Source: Candidatus Cloacimonadota bacterium (GTDB taxonomy: Bacteria > Cloacimonadota > Cloacimonadia > Cloacimonadales > GCA-2742885). Taken from it: a DNA stretch of 64,000 bases. The notes under the pieces were generated by a model. It did not search any database and had not been told where the DNA came from. It saw only the letters and a program-made list of their open reading frames with translations. The translations under genes were made by a program, and so were the position numbers. How positions within the stretch are numbered: position 1 is the first letter of the stretch; each line of letters begins with the position of its first letter. The DNA is taken from assembly GCA_002742885.1 (NCBI GenBank), contig PDOO01000026.1:43044-107043 (forward strand), given 5' to 3'. Positions 28,415 to 37,303 of the stretch are shown one piece after another.

Positions 28415-30535
28415 TCAATTTATAACGTATTTAAATTTCAATCCCGAACTCCAATTAAATCCCGGCTTGGGCATCATAGAAAATTCTTCGTATTGTTTAT
28501 CCGCAATATTGTTAAAATTTGCGTATAAAGTAAAATAAATATTATCGAAGTTCTTGAATATATTAATATTTGCGTCAATCAATTCAAAGCTCGGCAAAGT
28601 TCCGTTCAAATGATCTCGCGTCATATATCTTTTACCGGTTTTATTGTATTTTAAACCTGCGGAAAAAAGACCGGTCTCATAAACTAAACCGACATTTAAA
28701 ATATCAAAAGGCACATTCATCAAAAATTTATCGTAAAAATCTCCGTTTTTCGTTTTATCGTAACATTCATTTTTAACGTAAACACCATTTAATGACCAAG
28801 CATTCAAAAGTTTAAGTTTTGATTTAAATTCCCAATTGGCATACTCGGCATCGGCAATATTATCCGGTTTCCATCCCTTGGTCGATCTGTGCCAAAAAAT
28901 CATTTCTTCAATATCGGCATGATGATAATCTGCTGAAACGGAGAATACTTCGCAACTCAATTCCAATCCGCAATTATAAGATTCGGAATGCTCGGGCTTT
29001 AAATCAGGATTACCCATGGTTTGAGCATCTCCTATCCAGTACAAATCGTAAAAAGACGGTAAGGTAAATCCGCGAGCAAAGTTTACTCTAAGGACAGTTA
29101 TCAGTTTCCAATCAACCGATAACTCCGAATCAAATCCCCAACTGTGTTCAGAGTTTGTTTCCGATTTTCTTTCATAAATATCGGCTCGGTATGAGGCGTT
29201 CATTTTTATTTTATATCTCGAAATTTCTTTTTCCCAATCAGAATGTTGAGAGATAAAATAAGTATCCTGAAAAATTTCGTTTCCTGGTTTATCCGGCTTC
29301 AGCAAATCAAAATAAGCAAACCTGTCTTCGGTAAAACCGGTTTTAAAAGAAAAATTAACTTCACTTAAATCGAAATTATAATAAGCTTTAGTTCCTATTC
29401 TGTCGTATTCTGTTCTCCCCTGTTCTCGCCAAACAAAGAATATTGTTTCCGAATTATCGTAAAGCGATCGATCTCTGAATCCGAATAAGGTAAGAGATGC
29501 TTGGGATTTTTCGGAAGAATGAATAAGAGAAGAAGACACATCGGCTTTCAATCCCCGGAGAAAAGATGATTTGAAAACATCAGATTGATTAAGCGGTCCC
29601 GGCAACCCTTTTTTTATGTCATTTATAATAATGCGATTTTTCAATTTGAAATTTTTAATAAAATAATTTGATCCGAAAGTAATATGCAAACCTGAAAATT
29701 TATTATTTTTCCGTGTAAGATTTTCATCCGTAATTACATTATGAAATCTAAAATTATTGCGAGCGTATTCTTTTTTTACCGTTAACGATGTATTCATTTT
29801 CCCTGTGTTTCGGTAAACGGAAATAAGCTGTTTTTTCAATCCGAAAGAACCGAATTCGGCTTTGGATTCAAAAGTATCGGAAAAATTTAAGTCGGAAGAC
29901 GATTTGCTGACAATATTAATGACGCCTCCCATCGCTCCGCTTCCCGCATCCGTTGAACCGCTGTTTTGCTTAATTTCTATATGCTTGATGATTTCCGCAG
30001 GAATGAGACTCAGATCAAACGCTTGTCCATTGTTGTTCAAAGGAATTCCGTCCAACATCACAAGAGTATTTTTGTCGGACATCCCCATAAGTTTTACGGT
30101 TTGTTTTTCCCCTGCCAGGTTATTAAGGGAAGTGTCCAACCCCAATTCTTCTTTGATTATCATGTCGGTCGATTCGGAGAAGTCGCTTTCTTTTATTCTG
30201 ATGACTTTTTTATTCCCCCTCAGTCGATAACTTTGATCTGTTTTCGCCGATACGGTAAATTCAGGCAATTCATAATCTTTTGTTTTAAGAATAATTTTAT
30301 TTTTAAGAGACGTTGCCGCAACGGTAAGATCACGATAACCGGCTCGGTGAAATCGCAAAGAATCGGCAACATCCGTAAGATTGAAATATCCTTTCTCATT
30401 GGAAACGGTAAAATTATTTCCGCTGATTACCGCAACATTGGCAACAGGTTTTTTATTTTCGTCAAAGACAAAGCCCGATACTGCATGCAAACAAGAAAGA
30501 AGCAACAAAAAAAATATGAATTTAAATTTTAACAT
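28415..30535 (-). CDS. TonB-dependent outer membrane receptor
   Basis: Energised uptake of a large ligand such as a corrinoid or siderophore. A signal peptide is followed by a carboxypeptidase-regulatory-like Ig domain (GFVFDENKKPVANVAV). The plug includes LVMLDGIPLNN and GGVINIVSKS, and the 22-strand barrel ends FKYVIN. Length is 706 residues. The TonB-box region is not clear. The start overlaps the end of the ABC ATPase gene by 7 bases, so receptor and ATPase are one operon. The ligand is unresolved: the ABC partner resembles BtuD/FecE, so B12, heme or a siderophore are all possible. Confidence 0.9.
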   Translation of the reverse strand: MLKFKFIFFLLLLSCLHAVSGFVFDENKKPVANVAVISGNNFTVSNEKGYFNLTDVADSLRFHRAGYRDLTVAATSLKNKIILKTKDYELPEFTVSAKTDQSYRLRGNKKVIRIKESDFSESTDMIIKEELGLDTSLNNLAGEKQTVKLMGMSDKNTLVMLDGIPLNNNGQAFDLSLIPAEIIKHIEIKQNSGSTDAGSGAMGGVINIVSKSSSDLNFSDTFESKAEFGSFGLKKQLISVYRNTGKMNTSLTVKKEYARNNFRFHNVITDENLTRKNNKFSGLHITFGSNYFIKNFKLKNRIIINDIKKGLPGPLNQSDVFKSSFLRGLKADVSSSLIHSSEKSQASLTLFGFRDRSLYDNSETIFFVWREQGRTEYDRIGTKAYYNFDLSEVNFSFKTGFTEDRFAYFDLLKPDKPGNEIFQDTYFISQHSDWEKEISRYKIKMNASYRADIYERKSETNSEHSWGFDSELSVDWKLITVLRVNFARGFTLPSFYDLYWIGDAQTMGNPDLKPEHSESYNCGLELSCEVFSVSADYHHADIEEMIFWHRSTKGWKPDNIADAEYANWEFKSKLKLLNAWSLNGVYVKNECYDKTKNGDFYDKFLMNVPFDILNVGLVYETGLFSAGLKYNKTGKRYMTRDHLNGTLPSFELIDANINIFKNFDNIYFTLYANFNNIADKQYEEFSMMPKPGFNWSSGLKFKYVIN

Positions 30536-31311
30536 TCTGTCTCCGGATAGATAATCACGGGTCGTCCGGTTTTTCGATTCAGTTCTATTTCCATTTCGAC
30601 ATTATATAATTTTTTTATTTCGGATGAAGAAAAAACTTCGTCCGGTACGCCGCAAGCCGTTATTTCACCGTTCTTCAGCATAATAACTTTATCGGAATAA
30701 GCCGAGATCAAATTAAGATTATGACTGACCAAAAGAACTGATTTATTTTCTTTTTCGGTAAGAGTTTTTATTATTTTCATAATTTCCGCCTGATAATTCA
30801 AATCAAGAAAAGAAAATCCTTCATCCATAAGTAAAATATCGGAACCCTGCGCCAAAGCTCGCGCAATAGAAACCCGTTGTTTTTCTCCTCCGCTTATTCT
30901 GTTCAGAGGTTGATTTCTTAAATCTGAAAGACCGAATTTTTCAATTAAATCCTCAACTGTTTCACGATCTTTTACCGAATAATTTCCCCATATATTGAGA
31001 AAAGGGAAACGTCCCGAAAGAATTATGTCGTAAACGGAATAATCAAATTCAAGCTCAAAATTCTGAGGAATAAAAGCAACGCATTTTGCTCTCTCTGCGG
31101 GCGAAAGAGAAGATAAATCCTTATTATCCGCTAATATTTTTCCGGAATACGGTTTGATAACTCCCGCAATCATTTTCAGCAAAGTTGATTTCCCTGCTCC
31201 GTTCGGTCCGGCAAAACTTAAAAGCTGACCTCTTTCTGCGGTAAAATTTAAGTTTTTAACGATAACTTCTTTATTGTAACCGCCCGAAATATTGTCTATT
31301 TTTAACATCAT
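30529..31311 (-). CDS. ABC transporter ATP-binding protein (BtuD/FecE type)
   Basis: ATPase for a FecCD-type importer. Walker A GPNGAGKST, signature ISGGEKQRVS, Walker B ILLMDEG and the switch His (VSHNLN) are all present. The 260-residue length is typical. Start at 31311 or at the adjacent ATG 31308, with AAGGATG upstream. The matching permease and binding protein lie at 33.7-35.4 kb on the same strand, with nifS-iscU in between on the other strand. Confidence 0.92.
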   Translation of the reverse strand: MMLKIDNISGGYNKEVIVKNLNFTAERGQLLSFAGPNGAGKSTLLKMIAGVIKPYSGKILADNKDLSSLSPAERAKCVAFIPQNFELEFDYSVYDIILSGRFPFLNIWGNYSVKDRETVEDLIEKFGLSDLRNQPLNRISGGEKQRVSIARALAQGSDILLMDEGFSFLDLNYQAEIMKIIKTLTEKENKSVLLVSHNLNLISAYSDKVIMLKNGEITACGVPDEVFSSSEIKKLYNVEMEIELNRKTGRPVIIYPETEC

Positions 31312-31520
31312 GCATCCTTTTGATAATAATTTTATAATAAAAAATCATTTAAATTTTATCAGAATAATGTCAAAATTATCAGCCGGCACCTGATGACAAT
31401 CATTAAATTTTTCAAGCAAATTTATCAGGCAACAGCTGTCTTGAAATATTTATTTTAAAGCATAAAGTTTGTCAGAGTCTAACTTTGTAGAATTTCAGGA
31501 AAATATTTAATAAAATCAAG
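31312..31520. other. Divergent regulatory region between ABC ATPase and nifS
   Basis: AT-rich and no gene is seen. I looked for a cobalamin riboswitch and a Fur box reading left and found neither clearly. It holds a TTGACA on the minus strand without a good -10. Confidence 0.4.
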
Positions 31521-31548
31521 TTGTCAAAAATGCCCTTAACGTTATACT
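31521..31548 (+). promoter_or_regulatory. Sigma70-type promoter of nifS-iscU
   Basis: TTGTCA at 31521-31526 and TATACT at 31543-31548, 16 bases apart. Each is one base from consensus. The leader to the ATG would be about 105 bases. Confidence 0.6.
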
Positions 31549-31659
31549 GTATAAAATTTTTAAAATTCGTAAATCACAGACAAAAGATTGACGGATTTGT
31601 TGAATAAAAAAATGCTTAATCAATATATAAAGATAAATTCGAAATTTCAAGGAGACATC

Positions 31660-32844
31660 ATGGAAAGAATTTATTTTAACAACTGCGTAACCTCGAAACC
31701 GGCTCCGGAAGTTGTTGATGAAATGTTGCCTTACCTCAGAGAAAATTTTTATTTTCCGGGTAACTTTATAAAAAAAGGTTCGGAAATTGCAGAAAAAATA
31801 GAAAGCTGGAAAGCAAAAATAGCTTCGACAATCGGAGCTGATGCCAAAGAAATTCATTTTACTTCAGGAGGAACGGCGGCAAACAATATAGCCATCAAAG
31901 GTTTTTTGTCCGCAAACTTCGAGAAAGGAAATCATATTATTTGTTCATCTATAGATTATCCTGATATTCTGACCAATGCTTTCTTCTTTGAACAAAGCGG
32001 ATTTGAAGTAACATATTTACCCGCAGACAGAGACGGGTACATTGATTTAAATGCTCTCGAATCAGCAATCAAACCCGAAACGGTTCTTTTTATGACCACG
32101 CTGGTAAATCACACCATCGGAACAATTCAAAAAATGAAGGAAATTAATGAAATTCTAAAAAAATCCGATCACAAAATAGGTGTAATGATTGATGCCGGAC
32201 AAGGTTACGGAAAAATGCCGATTAACGTTGACGAACTGCAAGCCGATTTAATGACTTTCTCTGCTCACAAGATTCACGGTCCGCAGGGAGTAGGAGCATT
32301 ATATCAAAGAAAAGGAATCCGTTTAGCTCCGGTTTTACACGGAATAAACAGAATAGACCAACACAATACCGGCGGAATAAGCATAGCTCTTTGCGCGGGA
32401 TTCGCCAAAGCGGTTGATATGGCATTCAAAGACCTTGACGCAAACATTGAACACATGAACAAACTTGCCAAACATCTTACAGACAGAATTTTAAATGAAA
32501 TTCCCGATTGTGAACTTAACGGTCCTAAAGTCGGAGAACGTATTTGTCATAACGTAAATATTTCCATTGATTACATAGAAGGAGAAGCCATTATGGTAAT
32601 GCTTGATATGCTCGATATCATGGTTGCAACCGGAAGCGCTTGCGCATCGCAAGGATTAAAAGCAAATTATGTATTGACAAACACGGGAAGAACTCATGTC
32701 CAATCACACGGTTCAATGAAATTTACGACAAGCAGATACAATACAATAGAAGAAGTTGATTATACTGTCGATAAATTAAAAGACATTGTTGAAAAATTAC
32801 GCTCACGCAGTCCGCTTTATGATGCGGCTAAAAAAAATTCTTAG
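31660..32844 (+). CDS. Cysteine desulfurase (NifS/IscS family)
   Basis: PLP enzyme that takes sulfur from cysteine for Fe-S cluster assembly. The PLP lysine is in SAHKIHGPQG, and the catalytic Cys loop is GSACASQG. Length is 394 residues. AAGGAG lies six bases before the ATG at 31660. An in-frame TTG at 31588 is rejected for lack of a site and homology. iscU follows 9 bases after the stop, so they form one unit. Whether it is NifS or IscS in the strict sense cannot be told. Confidence 0.95.
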   Translation: MERIYFNNCVTSKPAPEVVDEMLPYLRENFYFPGNFIKKGSEIAEKIESWKAKIASTIGADAKEIHFTSGGTAANNIAIKGFLSANFEKGNHIICSSIDYPDILTNAFFFEQSGFEVTYLPADRDGYIDLNALESAIKPETVLFMTTLVNHTIGTIQKMKEINEILKKSDHKIGVMIDAGQGYGKMPINVDELQADLMTFSAHKIHGPQGVGALYQRKGIRLAPVLHGINRIDQHNTGGISIALCAGFAKAVDMAFKDLDANIEHMNKLAKHLTDRILNEIPDCELNGPKVGERICHNVNISIDYIEGEAIMVMLDMLDIMVATGSACASQGLKANYVLTNTGRTHVQSHGSMKFTTSRYNTIEEVDYTVDKLKDIVEKLRSRSPLYDAAKKNS

Positions 32845-32853
32845 GAGTTTATA

Positions 32854-33474
32854 ATGCAATATTCAGAAAAAGTACTCGATCATTTTATGAACCCGAGAAA
32901 TGTAGGAAAACTTGAAAACCCGGATGCTGAGGCAACCGAAGGAAGTCCGGCTTGCGGTGATCAGGTAACCTTATATTTAAAAGTAAATCCTGAATCACAT
33001 ATAATAGAAGATATTAAATTTCAATCATACGGTTGCGCATCCAATATTGCCACAGGATCAATTATCACGGAAATGGCAAAAGGCAAATCCATTATCGAAG
33101 CAAGAGACATAAGCTGGAAAGAAGCAGCTTCCGAATTAGACGGACTGCCTCCTCAAAAAATGCACTGTTCGGTTTTGGCAGTTGATACTCTTCGCAGAGC
33201 AATTAAAAATTATGAAATTTCTCATAATCTTGCTGAAATTGAAGAATTTTCCAAAGAAACAATAGTGGATGAACTTAAACACGTAATATATCCTAAAGTG
33301 GGAGAAGATATAGTATCTCTGAAAATGGTTAAATACGTAGGTTACGAAAACGGAACAGCGACGATAGATTTAGAAATTCCTAAATTTGATACCATGCGAG
33401 ATAACGTCGTAGAAGAGATACATGAACATCTGGAAAAATATAAAGAGATAACCGAAGTAAAAGTTAATCTCTAA
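32854..33474 (+). CDS. IscU/NifU scaffold fused to a MIP18-like domain
   Basis: Residues 1-120 are an IscU-type Fe-S scaffold with cluster ligands Cys34 (ACGD), Cys61 (YGCAS) and Cys105 (MHCSVL). Residues about 125-206 are a second alpha/beta domain (YPKVGEDIVSLKMVKYVG..., ending ITEVKVNL). It lacks the CxxC of the NifU C-terminal domain and looks more like a DUF59/MIP18 domain. That assignment is by eye. The gene is coupled to nifS. The fusion would put scaffold and a second assembly or transfer factor in one chain (inference). Confidence 0.88.
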   Translation: MQYSEKVLDHFMNPRNVGKLENPDAEATEGSPACGDQVTLYLKVNPESHIIEDIKFQSYGCASNIATGSIITEMAKGKSIIEARDISWKEAASELDGLPPQKMHCSVLAVDTLRRAIKNYEISHNLAEIEEFSKETIVDELKHVIYPKVGEDIVSLKMVKYVGYENGTATIDLEIPKFDTMRDNVVEEIHEHLEKYKEITEVKVNL

Positions 33475-33492
33475 AAATAAAAATCCTTTTTT

Positions 33493-33526
33493 AAAGACCT
33501 GAAGCAATTGCCGAGGGTCTTTTTTT
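33493..33526 (+). terminator. Terminator of nifS-iscU
   Basis: Stem AAAGACC/GGTCTTT (33493-33499, 33516-33522) followed by a T run, 18 bases after the stop. Confidence 0.78.
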
Positions 33527-33673
33527 ATTAATTATAATTCAATAAAAATTGTAAGATTGAGAAAAAACGCCATAAATATAATATTTCAGCTAAACTGATC
33601 TGTTTTTTGGAATAATTTTTATTGCAGAATTAACCGTCTCTGAAAAAACACATGCTGACTTTAATAAAACATT

Positions 33674-34612
33674 CTATTCATGATTTGCTTTCATCATTGT
33701 AAAGAGGAAAAAAGGAGCTCCGAGAAATGATGTAATAACTCCTGCCGGAATTTGAACAGTCATCAAACCGGAACCCAGAAAATCACATATAAGCAGAAGA
33801 ACCGAACCTGAGATTCCGGCAAAAATCATATTTCGACGTTGATTTACACCTGTTATTTTGCGCGATAAATGCGGAACAATTAAACCGACAAATCCTATCA
33901 TTCCGGCGTATGAAACCGTGACGGCAGTAAGAAAAGAAACGGCGATAAAAACATAAATCCTTGTTCTTCTGACGTTTATTCCCATACTTTGCGCAAGATC
34001 GTCTCCGGAAGCCATAATATCCAATTTAAATCCGGAAATATAAAGATAAATAAAAACTAATGCAGAAAAAGCAATGCTTATCAAAAAATAATGCCATTCT
34101 GAATAAGTAAATACTCGCCCGAGATTCCCCATCAAAACATTGAAAATCGCGCCGATGTCTTCTTTATTCAGATACATCAACAAAGATATCAAAGCAGAAA
34201 AGAACATCCCGGTAACAATTCCTGAAAGAAGCAAACCTGATTTATCGGATAATTTTCCGTATTTTGTTATTGAAATTACAAGTAAAACAGATATTAACGT
34301 TCCGACAAATCCGAAAACCGGAGCCAAAACCGCAGTACCGGTCAAAACGGCAACGGCAGAACCTAAGGCGGCTCCTCCGGATGATCCCAAAATATAAGGT
34401 TCAGCCAGAGGATTGCCCAGCATTCCCTGCAAAATGGTTCCGCTTGATCCCAATACAAATCCCGTAAAAACAGCCAAAACATATCTCGGGATTCGTACTC
34501 TCGTCAAAATCATCATTCCGTGAAAATCACGTCCGAGATACCAAACGCTTATTGCCGCCAAAATAAGAAGCAATACAAAAAATTTACTTTTAAATTTATT
34601 TTCCGGATTCAT
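33674..34612 (-). CDS. FecCD-type ABC importer permease (BtuC-like)
   Basis: Inner membrane permease for siderophore, heme or cobalamin uptake. About nine to ten hydrophobic segments span the 312 residues. The family stretch GMIGFVGLIVPHLSR and the N-terminal RIPRYVLAVFTGFVLG are present. It overlaps the binding-protein gene by 17 bases. Its ATPase partner is probably the one at 30.5-31.3 kb. Confidence 0.92.
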   Translation of the reverse strand: MNPENKFKSKFFVLLLILAAISVWYLGRDFHGMMILTRVRIPRYVLAVFTGFVLGSSGTILQGMLGNPLAEPYILGSSGGAALGSAVAVLTGTAVLAPVFGFVGTLISVLLVISITKYGKLSDKSGLLLSGIVTGMFFSALISLLMYLNKEDIGAIFNVLMGNLGRVFTYSEWHYFLISIAFSALVFIYLYISGFKLDIMASGDDLAQSMGINVRRTRIYVFIAVSFLTAVTVSYAGMIGFVGLIVPHLSRKITGVNQRRNMIFAGISGSVLLLICDFLGSGLMTVQIPAGVITSFLGAPFFLFTMMKANHE

Positions 34613-35426
34613 AGAATAATTCGTGCAATTTGACTATACCTTCCGCAGAGCGAGGAGTTGTTCGTAAAATCAAGTCGGGATTTATATCTTTTGCGGTATA
34701 AATTCGGTTATTTTTAACGGCATTGATATTTTCCCAGCCCATTCTGTTTTTAATTTGCGAAACATCGGTACCGGGATAAGTTACCAAAATAATATCGGGA
34801 TTGCGTTTTATAACATCTTCCGGAGAGACCTGAGAATAAAGACGCGGCAACCCCGGAAAAATATTTTCTCCGCCGGCAAGATTTATCAAATTGCCGACAA
34901 AAGATGAATCCGAAACGGTCATAATAGGATTTCCGTAAATTTCGGTATATACGGAAGGTCTGTTTTTATTATTATAATCAAGATTGTTTATTTTTTCTTT
35001 TATGGATTTTATCAACTTTGAAGCTTCTTTTTCATGAGAAACTGCTTTGCCTAATTTCTCTATATTAAGGTAAAGTTCATCAAAATTATTTGAAAAAAGC
35101 TGAACCGTTTCCACTCCGAATTCTTTAAGCTGTTTACTTATTTCACCCTGCTCCATTCCCGTCGTAAAAACTTTTGTCGGTTGAAGTTCCAAAACTTTTT
35201 CAAAATTAACCAATCCGAAATTACCGATAATATCAATTTCTTTTGATGTTTCGGGATAATTACATTCTCTGATTTTTCCGACAATATTTTCATCAGCATC
35301 AATGTCATGCAATAATTCAAATACTTCCGGACTGAGTACGACATAGCGTTCATCCGAGTTTTTGGGCGCCGATTTACATGATAAAATCAAAATCGCAACC
35401 AATAAAATAAATATTATCTTCTTCAT
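34596..35426 (-). CDS. Periplasmic binding lipoprotein of the FecCD-type importer (BtuF-like)
   Basis: Lipoprotein signal with Cys17 (ILILSCKS), then a class III binding fold with the long linker helix. The C-terminal part shows NPDIILVTYPG, MGWENINAVKN and TTPRSAEGIV, as in BtuF/FhuD relatives. Length is 276 residues. The ATG at 35426 follows AAGGA by seven bases, and an upstream in-frame start at 35459 is unlikely. It is the first gene of a two-gene unit with the permease. Ligand not decided by sequence. Confidence 0.88.
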   Translation of the reverse strand: MKKIIFILLVAILILSCKSAPKNSDERYVVLSPEVFELLHDIDADENIVGKIRECNYPETSKEIDIIGNFGLVNFEKVLELQPTKVFTTGMEQGEISKQLKEFGVETVQLFSNNFDELYLNIEKLGKAVSHEKEASKLIKSIKEKINNLDYNNKNRPSVYTEIYGNPIMTVSDSSFVGNLINLAGGENIFPGLPRLYSQVSPEDVIKRNPDIILVTYPGTDVSQIKNRMGWENINAVKNNRIYTAKDINPDLILRTTPRSAEGIVKLHELFYESGK

Positions 35427-35554
35427 TTTTATTCCTTGTCTGTTTATTTTAAAGTACATTTTATTTTTATTATTTTTCTGTCAACGCAATGGAGAAATTT
35501 ATAATGTTCATTAAGATAAATATATATGCAAATAAAATATTTTTCAAACAATTT

Positions 35555-35592
35555 AAAAACCCGGTAAGATAAAAGTTAAATATCTTGCCGGG
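35555..35592 (-). terminator. Terminator of the CopZ-like gene
   Basis: Twelve-bp stem (CCCGGCAAGATA with TATCTTACCGGG, one G-U) read leftward into TTTTT. Confidence 0.85.
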
Positions 35593-35657
35593 CAGTGTTT
35601 CAAATTACATACATGGATTTATATCTTAAAATAAGTTGAAACTTTTTTTCGATAATT

Positions 35658-36236
35658 CTAATGACGGCAAGAGCAATCGTCTCCGCCTCCGCAACATTCT
35701 TCATCGTCGCTTTCATGATCGCAACCGCAATCGCAGTGATGTTCGAATAATTCCGGATCAACAGGCGTTTCGTCAACTTTAAGGTGCTTGTAATGTTGCA
35801 GTATTTGTTTTACGAAAACGGCTCCCTCAAGAATAACATCAAATTGTTCTTTGCAGTCTTCTCCGTCAGGAGAAATTTTTGAACATCCGCAATCCTCTTT
35901 TTTATTCATAAATTCAATGATTTTTTCCCTGGAATATAACGGATTTTCAACGACAGCTTTAATAACTTCCTCTTCGGTAATTTTATTTCCGTAGCAGGCA
36001 AAAACTTCTCCTGAAGCGGCTTTATACCAAATCGGTATTTTTACGTCATCCGGATTACGGTAAACTTTCTCTTCTTCCGGATGGTAATAAGCAACATCGC
36101 ATCCCTCGGTTAAACAAAGAAAATATTCTTCTTTCGACAATTGATCTTTTAATTCAGGTTTAACGAAATTTCTTGCAACTTCACCTTTTACTTTCTTTCC
36201 TTCTTCCCGACAAACGGGACAAATATTTTTTTCCAT
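35658..36236 (-). CDS. CopZ-N/BFD-like metal-binding protein with Cys/His-rich tail
   Basis: The N-terminal zinc-ribbon-like part (NICPVCREEGKKVKG, then FLCLTEGCDVAYYHP and VKIPIWYK) matches the N-terminal domain of CopZ-type chaperones (Csac_0668-like 2Fe-2S proteins). A BFD-like part follows (FACYGNKITEEEVIKAV, later CGCSKISPDGEDC). The last 30 residues are packed with Cys, His and Asp (HHCDCGCD, ECCGGGDDCSC), a likely metal site. No heavy-metal-associated domain or transporter is attached. Length is 192 residues. Monocistronic. A role in iron or copper handling is inferred. Confidence 0.75.
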   Translation of the reverse strand: MEKNICPVCREEGKKVKGEVARNFVKPELKDQLSKEEYFLCLTEGCDVAYYHPEEEKVYRNPDDVKIPIWYKAASGEVFACYGNKITEEEVIKAVVENPLYSREKIIEFMNKKEDCGCSKISPDGEDCKEQFDVILEGAVFVKQILQHYKHLKVDETPVDPELFEHHCDCGCDHESDDEECCGGGDDCSCRH

Positions 36237-36427
36237 TTTAACTCCTCTTTTATTTTTTTAATTATTAAAAACTCTAATCATACTTTTAAATAAGTCAAAA
36301 TAATATATACAAATCAAAAAATATAAAAAAAATCAAGTCTGCTTTAGCGGCAACATTTAATTAAGGATAAGTTAAAATATTATTTTTGACTACTCTAATT
36401 TATTGCAAAAGTATTTTTAAGCATATA

Positions 36428-37303
36428 TTATTTTTCTTTTTTTTTCTTTTTCTTCATATCCTGATTTATAAAAAGAACTCCCGTTACCGCCGGGATAACG
36501 GTACTGAACAGAAAAACTATTCCTGCCGATGCGACAAAAAGCTCAGGTTTAAATCCTTCGGTTGCAAACAATTTTATCCCGACGCTTTCCCTTATGCCGA
36601 GTCCGGAAAAAGAAACCGGAACAGTTGCAGCCATAAGAATAAGAGGTATTTTGCTCGCAACAACGAGAAAATTTATGCTTTTCATAGAGTTAAGCAAAAG
36701 AAAATATTGGCATACCGTCAGAGACAAAAATATAAATTGATTTAAAATTATAAACGGGAATTTTTCAGAATATCTTTCCGAATAACTTTTATAGCGAGAG
36801 AATTTCTTTATTTTGGAAAGAAGCAGCAAGGCAAAAGGCAATAAACCGACAATCACCGCAAAACTTATTCTTAAGGCAAGATGAATATTTTTGAAAGCAA
36901 ATAATCCCGCCGAAACTCCCGAAAAAAGGCAAATCCATATTTGAAAAAACTTTTCCAAAACAGTTGAACCGAGAGCAGATTTTTTTTTATGATCCAGAAA
37001 AAAAACTCGGGCATAGATACCGTGACCACCAGGTACGGTAAGACGTAAAGCGGCTCCTATAAAATGGTTTTTTACGGTTTCTTTAAACGGTAATTTATAA
37101 TCGGAATCAAGTCTTAATATCATGTCCCAATTCTTTATCTGGGTCAAATGTTTGATCAAACTGACGATAAAAACAGAAACAATAATTTGAATAGGGATAT
37201 TTTTTACGGTTTCAATGAATCCGCGATAATTTATTTTTTGAAAAATAACAAAAAGAATAATAAAGGAAATAAGAATTTTTCCGAAAAAGAACAATCTCTT
37301 CAT
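36428..37303 (-). CDS. Lysylphosphatidylglycerol-synthase-TM/UPF0104-type membrane protein
   Basis: Polytopic inner membrane protein of 291 residues with about seven to eight membrane segments. Family features include PIQIIVSVFIVSLIKHLTQ, TVPGGHGIYARVFF and SFSGLGIRESVG near residue 230. Relatives (AglD-like, LPG_synthase_TM) are flippases or accessory proteins for lipid-linked sugars. The ATG at 37303 overlaps the glycosyltransferase stop by four bases (ATGA) and has GGAG six bases before it. Coupled function with that glycosyltransferase is likely. Confidence 0.85.
   Translation of the reverse strand: MKRLFFFGKILISFIILFVIFQKINYRGFIETVKNIPIQIIVSVFIVSLIKHLTQIKNWDMILRLDSDYKLPFKETVKNHFIGAALRLTVPGGHGIYARVFFLDHKKKSALGSTVLEKFFQIWICLFSGVSAGLFAFKNIHLALRISFAVIVGLLPFALLLLSKIKKFSRYKSYSERYSEKFPFIILNQFIFLSLTVCQYFLLLNSMKSINFLVVASKIPLILMAATVPVSFSGLGIRESVGIKLFATEGFKPELFVASAGIVFLFSTVIPAVTGVLFINQDMKKKKKKEK

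Noticed and set aside
31312-31587. Cobalamin riboswitch upstream of the ABC ATPase
   Set aside because: A TCAGGTGCCGGCTG string on the minus strand looks like a start, but the GGGAA core and the B12 box cannot be found.
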